Source: Saezia sanguinis (GTDB lineage: Bacteria > Pseudomonadota > Gammaproteobacteria > Burkholderiales > Burkholderiaceae_C). From it: DNA of 64,000 nt. Below the pieces are notes generated by a model, which was not told the origin of the DNA, searched no databases, and saw only the letters and a list, made by a program, of their open reading frames with translations. Each line of letters starts with the position of its first letter. Position 1 is the first letter of the stretch. This document shows positions 35,701 through 44,853 of this stretch, in pieces. Made by a program: the position numbers and the translations under genes. The stretch lies in assembly GCF_003991585.1 (NCBI RefSeq), contig NZ_PQSP01000003.1:62001-126000 (forward strand), in the 5' to 3' direction.

Positions 35701-36483
35701 CTATCGGGCCGGCAGGAATTTCAGGGGATCAACCGGGCTGCTGCCCTCCTGGTTTTGCTGTCGCACCTCAAAGTGCAACATTACCCGGCTGGCATCTGTA
35801 TTGCCCATTTCAGCAATCTGGTCGCCTTTACGCACCACCTGGTTTTCCTGTACCAGGATTTTCTGGTTATGGGCATATGCGGTCACAAATACATCATTGT
35901 GCTTGATGATCACCAGGTTGCCATAGCCTCTTAACCCGCCACCGACATACGCTACACGGCCATCAGCAGCAGCATAAACCGGGTCCCCGGCATTGCCGGC
36001 AATATCAATCCCCTTGTTGCTGCCGCCATCAAAGTTGGCAACCACCTGCCCTTTGGCCGGCCAGGCCCAGTCCATGCGGTTGGACACTGTACTGGTGGCG
36101 GCCTCAATCTGCCCGCTGCCCGTAGCCTGCGGCTGATTCTGGGCTGCTGCGGTATTGGTAGGTGGTGTACTCTCTGGTGCGACGCCACCAGCGGGAACCA
36201 CCAGCAGGCGCTGCCCTACCTTCAATACATTGGGGTCTGCCATGTTGTTCCAGGCCGCAATATTTTGCCAGCTTTGCCCGAACTGAATCGCAATCTTACG
36301 CAAAGAATCTCCCGGCTGAACTGTGTAATAAACAGCTTCTGCAGAACCACTGCCCGTCATACCCCCGGTAGAAGTGCCTGCATCTACAATCGGTGCCCTA
36401 TCAGTGCCAGTCAATGTACATGCTGACAAAACAGCGCTCATAGCAATCAGCAAAAAAAGATAACCGCCGCGCGATCTGGCCAT
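35701..36483 (-). CDS. nlpD: NlpD-type murein hydrolase activator lipoprotein
   Basis: A 260-residue outer-membrane lipoprotein: signal with lipobox LSAC (Cys about residue 22), a LysM peptidoglycan-binding domain (YYTVQPGDSLRKIAIQFGQSWQNIAAWNNMADPNVLKVGQRLLV, start at about residue 50), a low-complexity Thr/Ala/Gln linker and a C-terminal LytM domain (NKGIDIAGNAGDPVYAAADGRVAYVG). As in E. coli NlpD, the first zinc His is replaced (NKGIDIAG), and the final motif is MLHFEVR, so it is probably not a peptidase but an activator of AmiC amidase at division. Third gene of surE-pcm-nlpD. Confidence 0.92.
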   Translation of the reverse strand: MARSRGGYLFLLIAMSAVLSACTLTGTDRAPIVDAGTSTGGMTGSGSAEAVYYTVQPGDSLRKIAIQFGQSWQNIAAWNNMADPNVLKVGQRLLVVPAGGVAPESTPPTNTAAAQNQPQATGSGQIEAATSTVSNRMDWAWPAKGQVVANFDGGSNKGIDIAGNAGDPVYAAADGRVAYVGGGLRGYGNLVIIKHNDVFVTAYAHNQKILVQENQVVRKGDQIAEMGNTDASRVMLHFEVRQQNQEGSSPVDPLKFLPAR

Positions 36484-36520
36484 ATGTGATACCTCTGAAA
36501 TAAATAAATTAGATACTATT

Positions 36521-37348
36521 TTATGATGTCCCTGATTTTAAGGGCACAAACTGCACAGCTTCAAGCACATATTTTTGCCACCCCTGTTCAGTCCGCTCCA
36601 CTTTGACCAGTGCCTGCATACCGGCCCCGGATGCAATCGGGGCCACCAGACAGCCGCCTACTGCCAACTGCTCGAGCCACGAAGCCGGAAGATCCTCCCC
36701 GCCAGCGGCCGCAATGATGGCATCATAAGGCGCACCGGAAGCAAATCCAAGCATACCATCAGCGTAAATCAAATGCACATTGCCAAGCCGCAATGGCCTT
36801 AAGTTCACTCTGGCACGTTCATGCAGCCCTTTCAGCCGTTCAACACTATACACTTCTTTGGCCAACAAGGATAATACCGCAGCCTGATAGCCTCCGCCGG
36901 TCCCAATTTCGAGCACCCTTTGCAGCGATGCGCCGGTTTTGGGCATGATCAGCTCCAGCATACGCGCAACCACAGAGGGTTTAGAAATGGTTTGACCAAG
37001 CCCGATCGGCAGGCTGGTATCTTCGTACGCCTGGCTGACCAGAGCCGTATCCACAAAATAATGGCGCGGCACCTGAGCCATGGCCTGTAAAACGCGCTCA
37101 TCACGGATACCGTTTTGAGACAGGCGCTGAACCATGCGTATACGCAGAGAATCCTCATTGCCTGCAATGCCGGCCCTTGCAGAAGCCCCCGCCACGTTTC
37201 CCGCCGGACCGGAAGGACGCACAGCACTGCCTGCTTTGGCACCAACCTTAACGCCAGGCGGGCGTGCCGGCTGAACCGGCGCCTGCAAATCCAGCGTGAC
37301 CGGAAAGCGCTTTTTTTTGGGCGTACCGGGCGTGTCCGCAGCACTCAT
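36521..37348 (-). CDS. pcm: Protein-L-isoaspartate O-methyltransferase
   Basis: Repairs isoaspartyl residues in aged proteins using SAM. The 275-residue protein has an N-terminal disordered, proline-rich extension of about 70 residues typical of Burkholderiales, then the Pcm domain: [44 protein letters not shown] and the SAM motif [18 protein letters not shown], followed by [21 protein letters not shown]. The start at 37348 is set by an ATGA overlap with the surE stop (37345-37347), which also shows translational coupling. Confidence 0.95.
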   Translation of the reverse strand: MSAADTPGTPKKKRFPVTLDLQAPVQPARPPGVKVGAKAGSAVRPSGPAGNVAGASARAGIAGNEDSLRIRMVQRLSQNGIRDERVLQAMAQVPRHYFVDTALVSQAYEDTSLPIGLGQTISKPSVVARMLELIMPKTGASLQRVLEIGTGGGYQAAVLSLLAKEVYSVERLKGLHERARVNLRPLRLGNVHLIYADGMLGFASGAPYDAIIAAAGGEDLPASWLEQLAVGGCLVAPIASGAGMQALVKVERTEQGWQKYVLEAVQFVPLKSGTS

Positions 37349-38109
37349 AAAACGGACTCCCACCGGCGCATGCCCTGGTAATCTGTCAAATCCGAGCGCA
37401 AAGGCGTTACCGACACCCGGCTGCTGGTCACCGCATGAAAATCGGTACCTTGCGCATCGTCCTTGGCAGCCCCGGATTTGCCTATCCAGTAAATCGGCTC
37501 ACCATACGGGTTATGCGTCTGGATGGCAGGCTCACTGGCATGCCGCTTGCCCAAGCGGGTAATCTCTGTTCCCTGGAGCTGCTCATACGGCACATTGGGC
37601 ACATTCACATTGAGCAGCCATGGCGGCTCAATGGCACTGGGCCCGATCAGTTTGGAAGCAGCCAGGCTGCTCACCAGATCTTTGGCGACCTGTGCCGCTG
37701 TATCCAAATGCTCCCAGCCCCGTTTAACCAGTGAAAACGCAATCGCCGGAATACCAAACAAATACCCTTCCAGTGCCGCGGCAACGGTCCCGGAATAAAT
37801 CGTATCGTCCCCCATATTGGCACCATTATTGATACCTGCCACCACCAGGTCAGGGCGGTACCCCAATAACCCTGTCAGGGCAATATGCACACTGTCAGAG
37901 GGTGTTCCGTTAACAAACCGAACCCCCTCCCGGGCCTGAAACACCTGTAGTGGCCTGTTCAGGGTCAAACTGCTGGACATTCCGCTTGAATTCTGCTCCG
38001 GCCCCACCACCTCGACTTTAGCCAAAGAACTCAATGCCTGAGCCAGTGCATGAATGCCTGGCGCCAGATAGCCATCGTCATTGGTAACCAGAATTTTCAG
38101 TGCAGACAT
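37345..38109 (-). CDS. surE: 5'/3'-nucleotidase SurE
   Basis: Stationary-phase survival nucleotidase of 254 residues that removes phosphate from nucleoside monophosphates and short polyphosphate. It begins [23 protein letters not shown] with the metal-binding DD, followed by [34 protein letters not shown] and [27 protein letters not shown], all family motifs. First gene of the surE-pcm-nlpD operon; the promoter must lie in the 130-base gap shared with the divergent sulfurtransferase gene. Confidence 0.97.
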   Translation of the reverse strand: MSALKILVTNDDGYLAPGIHALAQALSSLAKVEVVGPEQNSSGMSSSLTLNRPLQVFQAREGVRFVNGTPSDSVHIALTGLLGYRPDLVVAGINNGANMGDDTIYSGTVAAALEGYLFGIPAIAFSLVKRGWEHLDTAAQVAKDLVSSLAASKLIGPSAIEPPWLLNVNVPNVPYEQLQGTEITRLGKRHASEPAIQTHNPYGEPIYWIGKSGAAKDDAQGTDFHAVTSSRVSVTPLRSDLTDYQGMRRWESVL

Positions 38110-38240
38110 AACAACATAGCAACATAAGATGTGAAATCTTTGACATTTTCGCCCTTCAAAACAATAAGTGCTGACATGACAAAGCCAATTCCCTATATTA
38201 TTACATCAGTAGACAACTTCATTGGCCCAATGTGACAAGT

Positions 38241-39095
38241 ATGCAACCCTCTCCCTTAATTTCTGTCGCTGAACTTCAGCAGGCGCAGCAAACTCCAGCA
38301 GGTGATATTCTGCTCATTGACTGCCGTTTTGACTTGTCAAACCCGCAGGCCGGGCAGCAACAGTATGCGCAAAACCACCTGCCAGGGGCTGTTTTTCTGA
38401 ACCTGGACAAGGACTTATGCGGCATTAAAACCGGAACCAATGGCCGTCACCCGCTGCCCGAGCGCGAAACGCTGGCCCAGAAATTACGCACGCTGGGGGT
38501 TAACCAAAACACATCAATCATTGTCTATGACCAGCAGGACAGCATGTTTGCAGCACATTTGTGGTGGTTATTACAGTGGTTAGGGCACGCTCATGTACGT
38601 GTTCTGGACGGGGGGCTGGTCGCCTGGGAAAACAAGGGCGGCCCCCTGAGTACCGAATTGCCCCCGGCACGGCCCGAAGGCAATTTTCAAGCACAACAGC
38701 CTTTAACCCCAACGGTCAATGCCGACCAGATTCTTCGAAATCTGGGCTCGTCACAACTCTATATCATTGATGCACGTGCGCCAGAACGTTTCCGGGGCGA
38801 GGTTGAACCACTGGATCCTGCCGCAGGGCACATTCCAGGGGCAATTAACCGGTTTTTTAAGCAGAATCTGCAAGCTGACGGCACTTTCAAAGCCCCGGAG
38901 CAGTTGCACCAGGAGTGGGTACAAATTTTAAATAACCACCCTCTAGATACCGTAGTGCATCAATGCGGCTCAGGCGTTTCTGCATGCCATAACCTGTTGT
39001 CTATGGTACACGCCGGCTTTAACATGGCTGCACTATACCCGGGCTCATGGAGCGAGTGGAGTGCCAGCCCTGAACGTCCGGTTGCACAAGAATAG
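38241..39095 (+). CDS. Two-domain sulfurtransferase (thiosulfate/3-mercaptopyruvate type)
   Basis: A 284-residue protein of two rhodanese domains. The N-terminal, inactive domain has LLIDCRFDLSNPQAGQQQY and NHLPGAVFLNLDKDLCG; the C-terminal domain carries the active-site loop CGSGVSAC (VVHQCGSGVSACHNLLSM, about residue 240). The CGSGVS/T form points to 3-mercaptopyruvate sulfurtransferase (SseA-like) rather than classical rhodanese (CRKGVT). The start is the ATG at 38241; a GTG nine bases earlier is possible. No neighbour tells the sulfur acceptor. Confidence 0.9.
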   Translation: MQPSPLISVAELQQAQQTPAGDILLIDCRFDLSNPQAGQQQYAQNHLPGAVFLNLDKDLCGIKTGTNGRHPLPERETLAQKLRTLGVNQNTSIIVYDQQDSMFAAHLWWLLQWLGHAHVRVLDGGLVAWENKGGPLSTELPPARPEGNFQAQQPLTPTVNADQILRNLGSSQLYIIDARAPERFRGEVEPLDPAAGHIPGAINRFFKQNLQADGTFKAPEQLHQEWVQILNNHPLDTVVHQCGSGVSACHNLLSMVHAGFNMAALYPGSWSEWSASPERPVAQE

Positions 39096-39349
39096 AAGCG
39101 AAACACAAAATGAGGAGGGTCATTTAATGACGGCATTTTTTAAAACACGGCTCTTTAAATTTTGAATTTAAGCCCACACGTGTATACCATGCCGGTGCCT
39201 GAAACAGCCAGACAGTTAAGCCAAATAGCCTGTTTATATTTCACGCCTGACTGCGGAAAGCTGATTTCCAACAAGCACTGCACCCGTTTTCTGTTTATTG
39301 GTATACGTTAAGTTCTGGTATAACACAAATTATATGATTGACAGCCACC

Positions 39350-40081
39350 ATGTATACGCATACACAATACTTCAGCGTTAATAAGCATGGACGCGACTTT
39401 GCCGTCGGGGATATCCATGGCTGCTTTACCAGGCTGGAAAACGCACTCGATACCGTCAACTTCAATCCCAAAACCGACCGACTGTTCTGTGTGGGAGACC
39501 TGATTGACCGTGGGCCTGAATCGGTTCTGGCTCTGGAATGGCTGGAAAAACCCTGGTTCCATGCCATTCAGGGAAACCATGAGTCGATGGTGATCTGGGC
39601 CATCCGGGGCAAACCCAACTATTTTGCCGATCATGCAGCGCACGGCGGCAAATGGCTTTACGATTTATCAGAAAAAGAACAGCTTCAGCTCCAAAAAGCG
39701 TTTGAACAACTCCCCATCATCATTGAAGTGGAAACCCGGGAAGGTCCGGTAGGACTGGCTCATGCAGATTTTCCTTACGATGACTGGCTGCAGATGGAGC
39801 ACCGCAACATCGACTCCCGTGAAGCCATGTTTTGCCAATGGTCGCGTGAGCGCCTGTCTCGGCATTACACCGAGCCCATCCGCAATATCCGTGCAGCCAT
39901 CCATGGGCACACGCCTGTACCTACCATGTGCGTCTTAGGCAACACCTATTTCATCGACACAGGTGGCTGGCTGCCAGATAACGGCTACTTTACCTTGCTG
40001 GAGCTTGGTACCCTGAAAGCCTACACAGGCCCGTCCAACCTCAAAGAATACAACCCCTCGCACTCAGCGCTCTGGTTTTAA
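39350..40081 (+). CDS. PPP-family serine/threonine phosphatase
   Basis: A 243-residue metallophosphatase of the PrpA/ApaH-like group. The dinuclear metal signature is complete: GDIHGCF (about residue 24), GDLIDRGPES, GNHESM, then VGLAHADFPYDDW and AIHGHTPVPTM with later His ligands. This fits the PPP family of prokaryotic protein or dinucleotide phosphatases; the substrate cannot be told. The ATG at 39350 is used; an upstream TTG at 39338 adds only four residues. It is convergent with the ABC-2 permease at 40151. Confidence 0.9.
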   Translation: MYTHTQYFSVNKHGRDFAVGDIHGCFTRLENALDTVNFNPKTDRLFCVGDLIDRGPESVLALEWLEKPWFHAIQGNHESMVIWAIRGKPNYFADHAAHGGKWLYDLSEKEQLQLQKAFEQLPIIIEVETREGPVGLAHADFPYDDWLQMEHRNIDSREAMFCQWSRERLSRHYTEPIRNIRAAIHGHTPVPTMCVLGNTYFIDTGGWLPDNGYFTLLELGTLKAYTGPSNLKEYNPSHSALWF

Positions 40082-40150
40082 AGCAACAGCATATAAAGCA
40101 GCTATCGAAAGACAACCGCCCTTCTCAGTCTGCTGTTGCTGCTATCTCCA

Positions 40151-41602
40151 TCATCCGTTCAGAATATGGCCCTTCCGGCTTTTCCAACGATCCAAAACCA
40201 GGCCCACCATGATGGCCGCCTGCAACAACGGTGAAAGCAGGTAGAGCACAGATACGTCGGAATACAACCCTTCAAAAATGGGGAGAAACAGGAAACTGGC
40301 CTTAGGACTTGTCATGCTGATCAAAAGCCACGGCAGCAACATGTACAGTACAACCAGATACATCACTGCAGCCGCATCAGCCCGCCGGTTCTTTTCTGCC
40401 AGGTTCAACCACAACACCAGTGCAATATCACGCAGAACAAAAAGCAATGTAGACACCACAAGCAACACCGTACCCAGCGTCAGGTTTGCTGCAGAATAAT
40501 AACCAGAGCCTGCAAACGGCATGACCATGGTCCATACCAACAAAATCACCCCGACAACCATCGCGACCAGATAACTGGTTCCCCAGGCTGGGAACAGATT
40601 AGACAATTTACCCCAATCTCTATGCTTGAAAGCTGTTGAAAACCGCAACCAGGTCATGGCATCCTTGCGTGCAAAAAACAGTTGTATATAAACCGTCAAC
40701 ACAATACATAAAAAACAGCCAAGCAAATAGCTTAACCAGGGACTGCCCAGCCTCCCCTTAAAACCCCAGTCTTCATTGACAAAACCCGCCAGATAAAACA
40801 TCCAGAACAGCAGGAATCCCAGCCACCACCAGGGACGGTTACGAAACTGCAGTTCAGAACGCATCAGTTGCCACACACTGATCAGCATCCAGACCATCAT
40901 ACAGACTGCGGTCACCAGCAAAATGCTGGAAAGCGATATTTCCAACCCGAACCATGCTATGACCGGCTCTTCTCCCCTGCTGGCACGATAGAACCCCATG
41001 CCGGTAAAAGGCATCACTGCAGACCCAAACCATACTGCAATCAAGGCAAGTCCAATAGTTGTGCCTCGCATGTTTTTTGACAGTTGCCGATCCCGTTTGC
41101 GCCATAAAGCCAACAACGATGACATACATATCGCATGCATTGTCACGGCAAATATCACCATGCACAAAGTCAGTTTGATAACCAGCCCTGGGTTCAAAGA
41201 CTCGTTTGCCGAAAACGCGCCCCAGATAAACAGGCACAGCAGCATCAACCCGGCATACCAGGCCATGACCGTGCTACCCAGCAGCTTGCCCCAGACCATC
41301 TGCATCGGCAGCAGGCCTGACATGCGCTGTGAATCCCAGGTGCCTTCGGAATACTCCTGAATTAAAGAATCAGAAGCCAGCTTCATGCCCCAGAAAACAG
41401 CAACAAACAAAAACCCCGTTGAGCCAACCCCCATCAAGATCTGCCCTGGATTTGAACGTACAGATGCATTGATCAGCATCACGATCAGGCCAAGAATAAT
41501 GGGAATAGCAATCAGCCGATGCGGCGTCAGCTCCTGCCAGAAGTTACGCGTTAATTCCGGATTTCCCAGATGCAAACTGTAGTTTTCTAAATGTTTCATC
41601 AT
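40151..41602 (-). CDS. ABC-2 type transporter permease
   Basis: A 483-residue membrane protein with about 12 helices, starting with a cytosolic segment (LELTRNFWQELTPHRLIAIPIILGLIVMLIN, first helix). The loop SLIQEYSEGTWDSQRMSGLLPMQMVWGKLLGSTVMAWYAG is the ABC-2 type coupling region, and similar wide permeases occur in paired ATPase/permease exporters. The start overlaps the ATPase stop as ATGA, so the two are coupled. Substrate unknown; no adaptor or regulator gene is beside it. Confidence 0.82.
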   Translation of the reverse strand: MMKHLENYSLHLGNPELTRNFWQELTPHRLIAIPIILGLIVMLINASVRSNPGQILMGVGSTGFLFVAVFWGMKLASDSLIQEYSEGTWDSQRMSGLLPMQMVWGKLLGSTVMAWYAGLMLLCLFIWGAFSANESLNPGLVIKLTLCMVIFAVTMHAICMSSLLALWRKRDRQLSKNMRGTTIGLALIAVWFGSAVMPFTGMGFYRASRGEEPVIAWFGLEISLSSILLVTAVCMMVWMLISVWQLMRSELQFRNRPWWWLGFLLFWMFYLAGFVNEDWGFKGRLGSPWLSYLLGCFLCIVLTVYIQLFFARKDAMTWLRFSTAFKHRDWGKLSNLFPAWGTSYLVAMVVGVILLVWTMVMPFAGSGYYSAANLTLGTVLLVVSTLLFVLRDIALVLWLNLAEKNRRADAAAVMYLVVLYMLLPWLLISMTSPKASFLFLPIFEGLYSDVSVLYLLSPLLQAAIMVGLVLDRWKSRKGHILNG

Positions 41603-42600
41603 TTACCCCCCATCTGCCGACGGCTTGCTACAGTCTGCATATAAACGTCTTGCAATGATTGTGTCTGCGGTGCATATTCAATGATTTCCCAGCCCTCTGC
41701 CAGCAAATCACGCAGCAATTGCGTTTGTGCCGCTTCATCCGCAAAATGCGTACTGACCAGAACAGCCTTGCCTTCATGAACCTGTGCCCTCATCCCCTTA
41801 ACTGCCAGCCACTGACAAAGAGTATCCAGACGTGTTTGCTGCGCCTGATTGACGCTGATACGCAGCACTTTTTCCTTTTGCACCGCAGATGCAGAAGCGT
41901 CTGCAACCCTGCCTGTGGCACCCGCCGAAACAGAAGTACCGCCATCGCCAATTTTCTGATAAGCCAGAATACGCCCCTGTTCCAGCACCAGCATGGCTGT
42001 ACAGTAAGTTTCCAGCTCCGCCAGAATATGAGATGAGATCAACAGCGTCATCCCCTGCGCAGCCAGATTTTTCATCAATGACGACAAAGCGGCTCTGGCC
42101 TCCGGATCCAGCCCTGAGGCAGGCTCATCCATGAACAGCACCTTGGGCCGATGCACAATCGCCTGAGCCAATGCCAAACGCTGGCGCTGACCTCGCGACA
42201 ATGTACTGGCCAATTTGGGTAGCTGCTCCTTCAGCCCCACCTGCTGAATAGCCCATTGCACGGCCTGCCTCATCTGCTCACCACGCAACCCGTGCGTCCA
42301 GGCCGCATAGGTCAGGCACTGATACGCTGTAAGCTCCTGATACAGACCAAAATGGTCCGGCAGATACCCCATGCGCAAATGTGCCTCACGGGGATGCTCC
42401 CATACATTGACACCATCAATATGAATCTCGCCTGATGTCGGCTCATCCAGCGCCACCATGCTGCGCAGCAAGGTAGTTTTTCCTGCGCCGTTCGGCCCGA
42501 CAAGTGCGGTAATGGATTGACTCGGCAGCTCAAAACTGACATCGTCCAGCGCACGCAGCCCCGGATAATCATAAAAAAGATGGGAAACTTTAATCATCAA
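41599..42600 (-). CDS. ABC transporter ATPase, ABC-2 exporter class
   Basis: A 333-residue ATP-binding subunit. Walker A GPNGAGKTTLLRSMV, Q-loop MGYLPDHFGLYQELTAYQCLTYAAW, signature TLSRGQRQRLALAQAI (LSRGQ rather than LSGGQ), Walker B VLFMDEPASGLDPEAR and H-loop SSHILAEL are seen. The LSRGQ variant is common in this exporter class. A C-terminal domain of about 120 residues (from about 215) follows, as in CcmA/NatA-like exporter ATPases. Gene order ATPase-permease with overlap makes a simple two-gene exporter. Confidence 0.9.
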   Translation of the reverse strand: MMIKVSHLFYDYPGLRALDDVSFELPSQSITALVGPNGAGKTTLLRSMVALDEPTSGEIHIDGVNVWEHPREAHLRMGYLPDHFGLYQELTAYQCLTYAAWTHGLRGEQMRQAVQWAIQQVGLKEQLPKLASTLSRGQRQRLALAQAIVHRPKVLFMDEPASGLDPEARAALSSLMKNLAAQGMTLLISSHILAELETYCTAMLVLEQGRILAYQKIGDGGTSVSAGATGRVADASASAVQKEKVLRISVNQAQQTRLDTLCQWLAVKGMRAQVHEGKAVLVSTHFADEAAQTQLLRDLLAEGWEIIEYAPQTQSLQDVYMQTVASRRQMGGK

Positions 42601-42747
42601 TAACAGCCCAGACAGCAGGTTAACAGAATAGCCTGTGCATCAGATATAACAAACAGACGTTGCACGCAAATGCTCCGATGCCGATTATGGCAGAGAACAC
42701 CCGATTATCAACCTAATTCCGGTATAAAAAGCGCTGATGCTTTGCAC

Positions 42748-43308
42748 TCAGGCGTTCAGCAAGCGGGAACCACGCGGCAAACGGGAGCACAGAAACGCCA
42801 TCTGGTCAGCCAGAATCCGCCGGTTCCGCAAAATGAAATCCTCCCACAAAGAAGGCACATAAGGCGCGAACAGAAGCTTCATATGCGCTTGTTCCGGCGT
42901 GCGGTTGGCCTTGCGATGGTTACAGGAACGGCAGGCTGTCACCACATTCATCCAGTGATCTGCGCCGCCTTTGGATGTGGGAATGATATGCTCACGCGTC
43001 AGCACCTCTTTGGAAAGCTGGCTGCCGCAGTACGCACACATGTTGTGGTCGCGGATAAACAGCTTTTCATTGGTCAGTGCGGGTTTGAGGTCAAACGGAT
43101 TGATCAGGGGCGTGCCAAACGTGCCAATGATGGAATTGACCGTAATCACCGATTGCCTGCCGCTCACAGCGTTGATCCCGCCGCGAAACAGCGCAATTCG
43201 CTCCCCTGCCTCCCAGCAGACGCGATCAGCTGCATAACACAACACGGCTTCCTCCAGCGTCAGCCAGGATTGGGGAACACCTTGAGCATCCAGTTTCAGA
43301 ACCTTCAT
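42748..43308 (-). CDS. HNH endonuclease
   Basis: A 186-residue HNH nuclease. The fold is clear: CAYCGSQLSKEVLTREHIIPTSKGGADHWMNVVTACRSCNHRKANRTPEQA contains (in parts) two CxxC zinc pairs, the EHIIP His and the catalytic N/H; preceding it is KPALTNEKLFIRDHN. The N-terminal part (MKVLKLDAQGVPQSWLTLEEAV) is a conserved Burkholderiales form. The start at 43308 follows GGGGGT; a longer frame to 43572 would overlap the ribF start region on the other strand and is not supported. No restriction-modification or phage genes surround it. Confidence 0.88.
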   Translation of the reverse strand: MKVLKLDAQGVPQSWLTLEEAVLCYAADRVCWEAGERIALFRGGINAVSGRQSVITVNSIIGTFGTPLINPFDLKPALTNEKLFIRDHNMCAYCGSQLSKEVLTREHIIPTSKGGADHWMNVVTACRSCNHRKANRTPEQAHMKLLFAPYVPSLWEDFILRNRRILADQMAFLCSRLPRGSRLLNA

Positions 43309-43526
43309 GCGACCCCCAGCCTTCAAAAACCGTCCCTTAGCCTGCTCTGACAGCAAAACGCCCTTCGGGTTATGGATGATGGGCCACATGCTGTTCCCCT
43401 CACGCCCGCCAAGGCATCTGCCCAGGTCCGGTTCATTTGACAATATGCCAGATGTAACCCCATTATTCAAGTAGAAACTGCCATCCGCGTCAACAAAAAT
43501 GCTGCAAAAGCTGCATAATTGCACGC

Positions 43527-44489
43527 ATGCAAGTTTTTCGTGGCATTCATCATCAGGCCCTCGCGCCAACATGTGCTCTCACCATAGGCAATTTTGACGG
43601 TGTTCACCGGGGACACCAGGCCATGCTTGCGCTTTTGGCCAGCGAAGCCAAGCACCGCCAGGTTGCAGCTACGGTACTGACGTTTGAACCCCATCCGCTG
43701 GAATTTCTGGCCCCGCAAAGAGCGCCTGCACGCATTACCAAACTGCGCGACAAGCTCACAGAGCTTGAGCTGTGCGGTATCGATCAGGTGGTTGTGCTGC
43801 GTTTTGACCAGCAACTGGCCTCACTCACGCCACAGGACTTTGCCCAAAAAATCATCCGTGACGGACTGCATGCCCAACATGTCCTGGTGGGAGATGATTT
43901 TCGTTTTGGCGCCAAACGCGCCGGCGATTACGCTTTGCTGGACAGCATTTCACATTCGCATGGATTTGAAGTTGCGCGCATGAACAGTTTTGAAGTCGCC
44001 GGGCAGCGGGTATCGAGCTCGCTGGTCAGAGAAGCGCTGTCGCGCGGCGACATGTTGCAGGCACGCCAGCAACTGGGGCGCCCCTACGCCATCAGCGGAC
44101 ATGTGGTGCATGGCCGCAAACTCGGGCGTGAACTGGGATACCGCACCCTCAACATCCGTTTTGGTCACCCAAAACCGGCTGCATCCGGCATCTTTGTTGC
44201 CAATGTCATTGGGCTGGAGGCAAAACCACTTGCAGGCGTAGCCAGCATTGGTAGCCGCCCTACCGTTGACAACAGCGGCGAAGTTTTGCTGGAAACCCAT
44301 GTATTTGACTGGTGGGGCGACGCTTACGGCAGGGTTGTCACCATTGAACTGCTGCACAAGCTGCGTGATGAGGTCAAGTTCCCCAACCTGCAGGCCCTGA
44401 AAGACGGCATTGCGAAAGACTGCGAACAGGCCCGCAATTACTGGCAGCAGTTTCATCAGGAACTCAGCCAGCGCATTGTCACACCCTGA
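43527..44489 (+). CDS. ribF: Bifunctional riboflavin kinase / FAD synthetase
   Basis: Makes FMN and FAD from riboflavin. The 320-residue protein has an adenylyltransferase domain (ALTIGNFDGVHRGHQAMLALL with the HxGH-like site, TFEPHPLEFLAPQRAP, VGDDFRFGAKRAGDY) and a C-terminal riboflavin kinase domain (RPYAISGHVVHGRKLGRELGYRTLNIRFG, ASIGSRPTVD). Gene order ribF-ileS-lspA is the widespread bacterial arrangement. Divergent from the HNH gene. Confidence 0.96.
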   Translation: MQVFRGIHHQALAPTCALTIGNFDGVHRGHQAMLALLASEAKHRQVAATVLTFEPHPLEFLAPQRAPARITKLRDKLTELELCGIDQVVVLRFDQQLASLTPQDFAQKIIRDGLHAQHVLVGDDFRFGAKRAGDYALLDSISHSHGFEVARMNSFEVAGQRVSSSLVREALSRGDMLQARQQLGRPYAISGHVVHGRKLGRELGYRTLNIRFGHPKPAASGIFVANVIGLEAKPLAGVASIGSRPTVDNSGEVLLETHVFDWWGDAYGRVVTIELLHKLRDEVKFPNLQALKDGIAKDCEQARNYWQQFHQELSQRIVTP

Positions 44490-44853
44490 GAAATTCCCCG
44501 TAAAACGACATTCTCCCCTTCTGTGCAATTTGGCGCTAAAATAGCAGGCCTTATGGCTCAAATCTGTCATTCCTCTCATTCATGTGGCTGCTGCCCTGCC
44601 AGTATCCGCCGTCAAACCACTCGCGATCGAATTACGCGAATATGACTATGGGCATCTGTGCTGCACGTTTTAACGCTGCCGGCAACCATTGTCCTTGCAA
44701 CTTTGCTGATATTCAAATAACTGCCCGCCTGCTTCAATACCATATCCGTTTCCAGGCCGGTTTATCTGAAAAACCTCTGTTGCTTTCGTTCAGAACCTCC
44801 CTGTTATAGCCACGTGTCTGAACATCCAATTTTAAAAAGTGAGTATGGTCGTT
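44490..44853. other. Intergenic region between ribF and ileS
   Basis: 364 bases with no supported gene; a short open frame (44582-44809) lacks any coding signal. I see no strong terminator and no T-box, which would not be expected in this group. Probably an ileS leader or promoter region. Confidence 0.35.

Noticed and set aside
42670-43350. A 226-codon plus-strand frame opposite the HNH gene
   Set aside because: It is antisense to clear zinc and HNH motifs.
43309-43572. An 88-codon N-terminal extension of the HNH nuclease
   Set aside because: It would overlap the ribF start on the opposite strand; the ATG at 43308 has a GGGGGT ribosome site and matches the usual family start.
44490-44853. 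T-box leader before ileS
   Set aside because: No T-box consensus is seen and such leaders are not expected in Proteobacteria.
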